Below the pieces are notes generated by a model that ran no database searches, was not told where the DNA came from, and saw only the letters and a program-made list of their open reading frames with translations. Position numbers and translations under genes: made by a program. From positions 22,711,479 through 22,775,478 of the forward strand of contig OZ035998.1 in the NCBI GenBank assembly GCA_964035015.1: 64,000 nucleotides of DNA. The letters are read 5' to 3'. The stretch is from Corallium rubrum. Its lineage: Eukaryota; Cnidaria; Anthozoa; Scleralcyonacea; Coralliidae. Shown one piece after another: positions 58,003 through 64,000 of this stretch (position 1 is its first letter; every line of letters starts with the position of its first letter).

Positions 58003-60378
58003 ATGTCGTCTTTACGCTCGCAGGCCGTAAATGTTGATGATTTTCGGCTTCAAATAACTTCTTTATTCGTGGATATTAACTGCCTGTTTTTAATATTTTG
58101 CAAAGCCAAGATGCTTATTGAAAAACGTATGTTTTTTGTTTTTAGAGTTCGTGTTTGAAATCGCTGAAATATGCCTTTGATGTCGGCGCTTATATGAAGA
58201 CATTACGCCAGCAGTCGGAAACGATTGGAGTAAAAATCAAAGAGGTCCGGACTCAAGCTAAACGCCTTGAGCGTTTGGATGAAAAGGTATGCAAGGCTGG
58301 TGCACAAGTACAGCTTGTGTACATGTATTATTGCTTTATTTTTACTGTGCCACAGACCTATATTTACATATAATATTAGCCGATGATATAAATGGCAGAA
58401 CATGTCTTTATTATGCTTGTTTTAGCTGTGCAGTTGTTACAGAGCTAGCTCATACTCAAAGTGTATCAGAGCTGTGTATTTGTTGATGTACAACCTGTAC
58501 CATGCTTCTTTTATTAAACAAGTCGAAGGTTTAGTAATGTGAGTTAGGCTATCATTAATCATTGTATTATATATATATATATAATGATATTAGGTTTTAG
58601 TCCGAGTGATGAGCCATATACTGGAGAAGTAGAGAAAAATTCACTTGGCTCAGCTGGGATCCAAACCCGCAACCTTCGGTTTACTAGCTACAGGTTAAGT
58701 TGGGAGCTGGTAGTTGGTTATTCTCCACCCAAGTTCATTGTCCCATAATAATAGGGGAGCTCAAGGTTTTTTTCGCCATATTGCAAGGGGTGCAAAACCA
58801 TTGGGGCGAGCGCGCGGCCATGCCTACTTATCCTTGTTAAAATCATGGCGAAACTCGCGAAGCAAGAAGGATATCGCTTCGGTTTTTGTCGAATTCGTCT
58901 TTAATCGTCGTTTGGATAGCTTTTCTGTGGTCTGGTATGTTCGTTCTTTGATTTCAGACCATTAGCGCTGATAACCAACGCGTAGAAACGCTATAATACG
59001 AAAGTTTCCGCAACTGAGGGGTGGCTGCGCCATTGTGGCAGACACGGGACGCGGCTGTTTGTCTATTTTTATAGCAGAGACAAAACGCCTCGCTGTGTAG
59101 TGGGATACTGCGATAACAACAAACGCAGTCTATGTTGGGTGAAGAGGTATTATCTTAAAATTTTGGTCCTTAATAAGCGGCCAAATCACCCGATTTCGGC
59201 AGAAACTTGGCGTAAGCAAACATTTGTCTAGAATATCCGTATATATCAGCCTTCAATGCCAATTGTGGTCAAATTTCCCAAATAAAATTGCTTCGTTCTT
59301 CAAAATAATTACACGTTTAATTCGACAAAAATACGCTCAATATGTACGATTCTATCTTTATACTTAATAGTTAGACTTAAACTGTATTTAACTATATTTT
59401 GCCCTGTATATGCCAGTTAAGAACGTGTATATAGAAGTAAACACGCATAATCCGAAACGTATCCCTTTCCTGCGAGAAGGAGATATACATATAAATACAC
59501 TTCGTTTCATGACTTCAGATGACGAAGATGAATTCTGGTTACTTACGTTACTAGACGCTTGAAGTGCGAGTGATTTACCAGAGAGTTGGAGATAAAGTTT
59601 TACATTGCGTTGCTGAAATCGTCACTCAGTCGTGGCGCCATAACAGCGCAGACACCCCTCAGTTGCGGAAACTTTCGTATTATAGCGTTTCTACGCGTTA
59701 GTTATCAGCGATAATGGTCTAAAATTAAAGAACGAACATACCAGACCACAGAAAAGCGACCCAAACGACGATTAAAGACGAATTCGACAAAAACCGAAGC
59801 GATATCCTTCTTGCTTCGCGAGTTTCGCCATGATTTTAACAAGGATATGTAGGCATGGCCGCGCGCTCGCCCCAATGGTTTTGCACCCCTTGCAATATGG
59901 CGAAAAAAACCTTGAACTCCCCTATTGTTCTATATAAATAATCACTAGCTATTTCAATTACAACTGAGCTCTTACATGTATCTTTGTCTTTGACACAGAC
60001 TGACACAGAGCTATTTATATTATGCAATTGTCTTATGATAATATAAATTGTATCAAAGAGCTGTTTATTTGCTGAATATGCACATCGATCTATAAACATC
60101 TCATATTATCTTTTTATGTTTATAGTGTCAAACAATTGTGTTCCAGATGAAGGCACCTTATCTCTTCCAATGTCACTGGCCACCTGGCTGGTGTTGTACC
60201 TACTTACAGTTACTGAGGACTATCTGATTTATAGAGTTCTGAATATATGTGTATACATTTATTCTCTTGATTTTGTAGTACAGCAGCTTTTAAACCTATG
60301 CTGTGATCAGATGAAAAATACTAATTCTTCTCTGTCTTGTTTTATATATTAAACTTAAAATTTAAGTGGAGTTTGCAG

Positions 60379-60411
<33 letters not shown>

Positions 60412-60873
60412 GGGGTCTCTGACTGGGTAGGTTTAGGGAGAGGGGTTGATTGGTTTAATAAGAGGTTGGCTGAGTTTAGGGAAAGGGTATGGTAGAATAA
60501 TAATGATTTGCAGCTATTACCACGATACACCATTCTTGAATTTAAATATGTATTTCCTTGAAATATCTCCATTTAGTTGATTTAGTGTCACAAGGTTGTT
60601 TACATGTATTTGCTGATAATGCAAAAAAAAGCTGCTTAATATATTAATGAATTTATTTCTCAGAACAAAATTGCTTACTCCATATGAAAATATGCGAATA
60701 TTTTCCCATTTTCACAATAACTATTTTTTGTATATTCAGTTACTGTGTGAAGGCACTGAAGAATTAATTGTTTTGTTCTACAAATTTGATGTTTTCAGGG
60801 GGGTGCCAAGAAACATTTAGAATACTTCAACTACAATATACTGTACAGGAAGTACAAAAATGTTTTACATTGA
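58003..60873 (+). CDS. Candidate three-exon host gene, small coiled protein
   Basis: Exon 1 (58003-58068) starts ATG and reads MSSLRSQAVNVDDFRLQI. Exon 2 (58146-58286, 141 bp) lies between a TTTTTAG acceptor and a GTATGC donor and reads KYAFDVGAYMKTLRQQSET then KIKEVRTQAKRLERLDEK, helical and charged. Exon 3 (60799-60873) follows TTTTCAG and reads GGAKKHLEYFNYNILYRKYK to a TGA. All junctions are phase 0, giving about 93 residues. The first donor (GTGGAT) is weak, and further exons may exist in the 2.5-kb intron, which holds a THAP-bearing foldback. I do not recognise the protein. Two X-boxes upstream hint at a ciliary role, which is inference. Confidence 0.4.
58753..59926. mobile_element. Foldback element with THAP-exon relic
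   Basis: 58753-59035 and 59640-59926 are inverted copies (AATAGGGGAG, TTTTTTTCGCCATATTGCAA, GGCGAGCGCGCGGCCATGCC, AGTTTCCGCAACTGAGG and complements). The 600-bp interior at about 59085-59150 reads RCVVGYCDNNKRSLCWVKRY, the start of a THAP domain (CxxxYC ligands). It is probably an internally deleted derivative of a THAP-encoding DNA transposon. Confidence 0.7.
59927..60798. other. Intron-like sequence with (GT)n
   Basis: A (GT)n tract lies at 60380-60409, then a G-run. No exon is evident with confidence. Confidence 0.4.
60380..60409. repeat. (GT)n microsatellite
   Basis: About fourteen GT units. Confidence 0.9.
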
Positions 60874-61352
60874 TATTTGCCTGTCACTCATTGTCAGGAC
60901 TGCTGATAATCTCTGTCAAACAAATCATTCACAATTTGAAGCAGATCGTTACTGTGAAAGAAAAATAATTGCATGGCACAATACCGAAAATCCACAGTAT
61001 TTCTCTACTGACAAGCATATTTAACTAGAGTAGAGAACCAGATCTGAGTCATCTGACATTTCACCTCGAACATTTGTTATAAATACACCATACGGTCTTC
61101 TAGTCAGAAACTATTTTGTAAAAAAAAAAACACAACCGGAGTAAGCCGAACAGTTTCTGAGCGATCACGATTCAGTGCCGTACAATTGTCGGACTTCTTT
61201 ACTGTACAATTGCACTACGACCAGTAACTCAGTTGCAAGTCCCCGCCATTTTGTTTCTTTTTTGGAGGAAAACCGCTGTGCGCAATGCATGGCGACCTTT
61301 GGCGTTTTCGATGTCATTTTTGACAAGCGTGTAAGATTGAACCATTGAATCC
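60874..61352. other. Spacer containing a block shared with 57.7 kb
   Basis: 61280-61335 is similar in reverse complement to about 57735-57790 (ACGCTTGTCA, AAATGAC, CGAAAACGCCA). It may be the edge of an element spanning or flanking the candidate gene. Confidence 0.4.
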
Positions 61353-61748
61353 TAAGATTCGGGTGTCACGAGGTAAGAATAGTTGGGCACTGGTGACTAG
61401 CAATGAAGAAACCTAAATCTCCATATTTTGCAAAACAAAATGGTTTCATTTAACAAAACGAAATCAAGCAGGCTCTACTTGAAGCACGCTCTGCGTAAAA
61501 GAGAACAAGGAAGAAAAGAAGAAAACAAACAGTCGATTTAATATGTCTTCAGGAGAAACCAGAAAACCTGAAAAAAAAAACCCACCCTATGGTAAACAAA
61601 AACTCGATCAGTGTTTGTCGTCATTCTTCAGTGAGTCAGTGGTCCCAAAATCATTTTACAGCTAACGGTAGGGGATTTGTATTTATTTTGGTTGGTTGGG
61701 TGGGGGTATTTTAAAAAAATTTAAAGCGGGCGAGGTGTTGATGCATTA
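61353..61748 (+). mobile_element. Helitron-like element, internally deleted and degenerate
   Basis: GGGTGTCACG, GTTGGGCACTGGTGACTAGC and GGTAGGGGATTTGTATTT match the 31-kb copy. The 3' end GCGGGCGAGGTGTTGATGCA is degenerate and lacks TTTCTAG. Confidence 0.55.
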
Positions 61749-61819
61749 GTTAAATCTTAGAATTCAGTCTTAGGATTGGACAATCCCAGAATTTAGTGAT
61801 CATTTGCTGACCTTTTCTT

Positions 61820-61826
61820 ATAAAAC
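61820..61826 (+). promoter_or_regulatory. TATA box candidate of virus-like gene copy B
   Basis: TATAAAA lies about 60 bp upstream of the ATG at 61880. It is absent from copy A, which is cut downstream of this point. Confidence 0.35.
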
Positions 61827-61879
61827 ACGATTTGTGCTAAAGTAGAACTCAGTTTATAGCTGATAGTCAGCCTGTCAAC

Positions 61880-63110
61880 ATGTCTTATATTTGTGAGGTT
61901 TGTAGAAAATCATAGCAAGCAATCGTCTACGTCAAATGAAAATTTTTCATGGGGACGACTACTAGAGGAAACCAATCTCTCTTGTTAATGGCTCTACAGT
62001 TATTCAAAATCCCTTCACTTGTATTGTAGCTTGGTATACACAGAGTGGTTAAAACTCTTGGGTAAAAACTCTTCTGGAGAACACAAGAACAGCTATCAAC
62101 GCCCCTCGGCGTTATGGGCAGTGGTAACCGATGTATCTGGACATGATTAAGACAATACCAAATATTGAGCTTAACGAACAAATACACTTCGGTATTGATT
62201 CCAATGATTTCTTTGATGTCTCGGAACGGAACCTGATGTAATGTCACAGTCAGGGGGAGATAAATGAATTGTAAATCTTCTCACAAAAGGGAGTCATCAT
62301 CGAAACCTCGAATTGATCTACATTGTTCAGAATATATTTCCCTAAGGCAAAGAAACTAGAAACATTAGTCTTAATGGGCACTATATTGTGCTCTTCAAAT
62401 TTCCGCGGGAAAAACTACAAATCTCCATTTAGGCACGACAAGTAAATCCTGCACATGTTCAAGATTTTATGCAAACCTATGAAGAAGCAACGAGTCGCCC
62501 ACACGGTTATTTAATGCTTGATCTGAAACAAACGACGAAAGACCAACATCGTCTCAAGACCAATGTTTTTCCTGAAGAAAGTAGCTCCTTCCTGCAGCAG
62601 AACATACGAAGATGTATTCAAAAGAAATCGTATCAGCAACCTCTAGTTGTCAACGCTATGTACAATACAGAACAGCTAATGCGAGATATTGTACAAATAC
62701 CACAGTTAACACCCGATGAAAAGAACATATCCCATACTCTAATCAACTTGATCGTTTTCTGAGATTCCAACAACAGCCGCTGAACCAGCAGCATCAAGGT
62801 CAAACTAATGTTCAAACTCAGCTATTAAATGTTATTCAAAATTTGAAAAACACCTCGCAGAAACCTCAAGTGATTCCGAAGAAAGTGATTCAGGAGAAAA
62901 CGACTCGGACGAAGAAGTAGTTTCGGAAGCCGACTCAGATGACTATGGTCTTCAAGACAACGGCAATTCTGACAAAAACTCGGATGGAGAAGACCCGTAC
63001 GAAATAGAAGATAATAATCATCAAAACGCTGACTCTTTATACATCACCTGCTCCCCAGGAACGATCCTCAAAAACCTTATAAAGTGCGAAAGATACAATA
63101 ACAGGAGCTG
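61880..63110 (+). pseudogene. Virus-like zinc-finger/packaging ATPase gene, copy B
   Basis: The ATG at 61880 opens MSYICEVCRKS, the Cys pair of a C2H2 finger. A stop interrupts the finger before the part homologous to copy A's MKIFHG. The P-loop region has lost its glycine-lysine core (TQSG followed by a stop), and Walker B is not readable. The C-terminal part is better preserved in a frame at 62469-62762 (YEEATSRPHGYLMLDLK). The acidic tail (SGENDSDEEVVSEADSDD, NSDKNSDGEDPYEIEDN) follows to about 63060, and an AATAAA signal lies near 63200. It is clearly inactive. Its uninterrupted layout shows that the insertion in copy A is secondary. Confidence 0.7.
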
Positions 63111-64000
63111 ACTTTATTAAAAACGTTTTAAACTGATCAGTGTAAACTATTTGTGTGTAACCATAATTTGTTTTATTGATATGTGTAAGTTTAAACCAAA
63201 AATAAATATTTTAAACTGAATGCTTTGAATTATGCAAAATACACGTGCTCGTTTTGGTCTCTAATCCCTTAAACACTCTTAATCGCCCTTAATCGCCCAT
63301 CCGCTATTGTTCATAGTCAGACGAATTCAAGCGACTCTTAATATATTCATATATTCATATTGCTTCGTTGAACGATGCTGAGGGTTTTTTGTTTCAAAAT
63401 ATTCGCAAACTTTTCAACGCTTGCATTGTACGTTTTCCTCATGGTCTCCCAAACTAATTCTACAAACTAGGCCTTTAGTAAACGATAACTTAACGTATAT
63501 TATCAACACTTATCTCCCGGTAAACTTCTAATCATTTGGCATGTCAAGCCTAATATAATATTCATGATATGCTATTAATTCAAGTCTATACGTTTACGAT
63601 CGATCGCTCATATTGCTCAAAACCCAATATATTCCCCCAAACAAGGTTTAAGATAAAAAATATAAAGTGTCTCTACCAGTTTCTTTTTAGTTCTTTGTAA
63701 ATAACGTCTATTTTGTTAAAGTTTATTGTACGCATGCTCTGTACGCCTACATGCGCCCACAACTGTTGACTGTCAGTAGAGTAAAGTGTATATTGATTAC
63801 TATTACTCACAAGGAATATAAGTCGAGCGTCTTTTGATGACGTAACCGAGAACTTCAGGAATCAGTCGGACAGCTATCGGTTATGACGTATTACACGGGG
63901 GGTGGAGTAAAAGGTAGGATTAGGGGGTGAGAAATAACGACGTAATCATAAATATTAAGGGTTAGGGGGATTGGATAAAAGCAGGGAGATCCAGAAGGCT
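63111..64000. other. Unassigned sequence at the right edge
   Basis: After the UTR of copy B no gene or repeat is recognised. A G-rich part with GGGTTAGGGGG occurs at the end. Confidence 0.3.

Noticed and set aside
59836..60099. 87-codon minus-strand ORF
   Set aside because: It overlaps the inverted repeat of the foldback element and repeats it; no motif.
61927..62247. 106-codon minus-strand ORF
   Set aside because: It is antisense to the decayed virus-like gene copy B, whose homology is on the plus strand.

Overview
The window reads as intergenic and intronic DNA from an AT-rich invertebrate animal genome. A cnidarian (coral or sea anemone) is the best fit. The reasons are the repeat mix (Penelope-like elements with hammerhead ribozymes, CR1-like LINEs with an SGNH-esterase ORF1, a THAP/P-type transposon, a 5S-derived SINE), spliceosomal intron signals and the near absence of intact ORFs. 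The species call is inference; no rRNA, tRNA or conserved host gene pins it down. Almost everything recognisable is a transposable element or its relic.

Layout. 1-2.6 kb: 3' half of a Ty3/Gypsy-like pol (RNase H, integrase), frameshifted. 2.9-9.8 kb: non-autonomous elements, including a Helitron-like family (TCCCCGAGCC...TTTCTAG) that recurs at 3.0, 5.0, 5.4, 8.0, 12.0, 21.1, 31.3, 34.5 and 61.4 kb, and a 1.4-kb terminal-inverted-repeat element at 6.3-7.7 kb. 9.8-11.8 kb: two Penelope-like 3' ends head to head, each with a GIY-YIG endonuclease region and a hammerhead ribozyme. 12.8-14.8 kb: LINE RT relics. 15-17.5 kb: microsatellites and a long palindrome. 18.3-24.9 kb: MITEs, a 33-bp minisatellite, a 5S-type SINE, palindromes and an unclassified repeat-encoded protein fragment. 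25.5-30.8 kb: an almost complete CR1-like LINE (ORF1 and ORF2) broken by two copies of a 307-bp MITE. 31-36.5 kb: two long Helitron-like copies, one holding tandem tRNA-type SINEs, and a hAT-type MITE. 36.5-42.9 kb: a second, minus-strand LINE split by a 4.1-kb element with 440-bp inverted repeats, which itself holds another foldback element. 45.0-46.0 kb: a 111-bp minisatellite with a third MITE copy. 46.3-52.2 kb: a structurally complete P-superfamily transposon (7-bp target duplication, terminal and subterminal inverted repeats, THAP plus transposase gene in decay). 52.8-54.2 kb: (TA)n tracts and MITEs. 54.5-56.4 and 61.9-63.1 kb: two copies of a virus-like gene (C2H2 finger plus A32/FtsK-like packaging ATPase plus acidic tail), the first interrupted by a 566-bp element with a 17-bp target duplication. 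58.0-60.9 kb: a candidate small three-exon host gene with two RFX X-box motifs in its promoter and a THAP-bearing foldback element in its intron.

No operon-like or cooperating host system is visible. The informative biology is the nesting order of the elements and the pairing of non-autonomous elements with the enzymes that could move them, above all the P-type transposon and the 307-bp MITE, which share the TIR start and the 7-bp target duplication. No search could be run, so family names rest on motifs read by eye.
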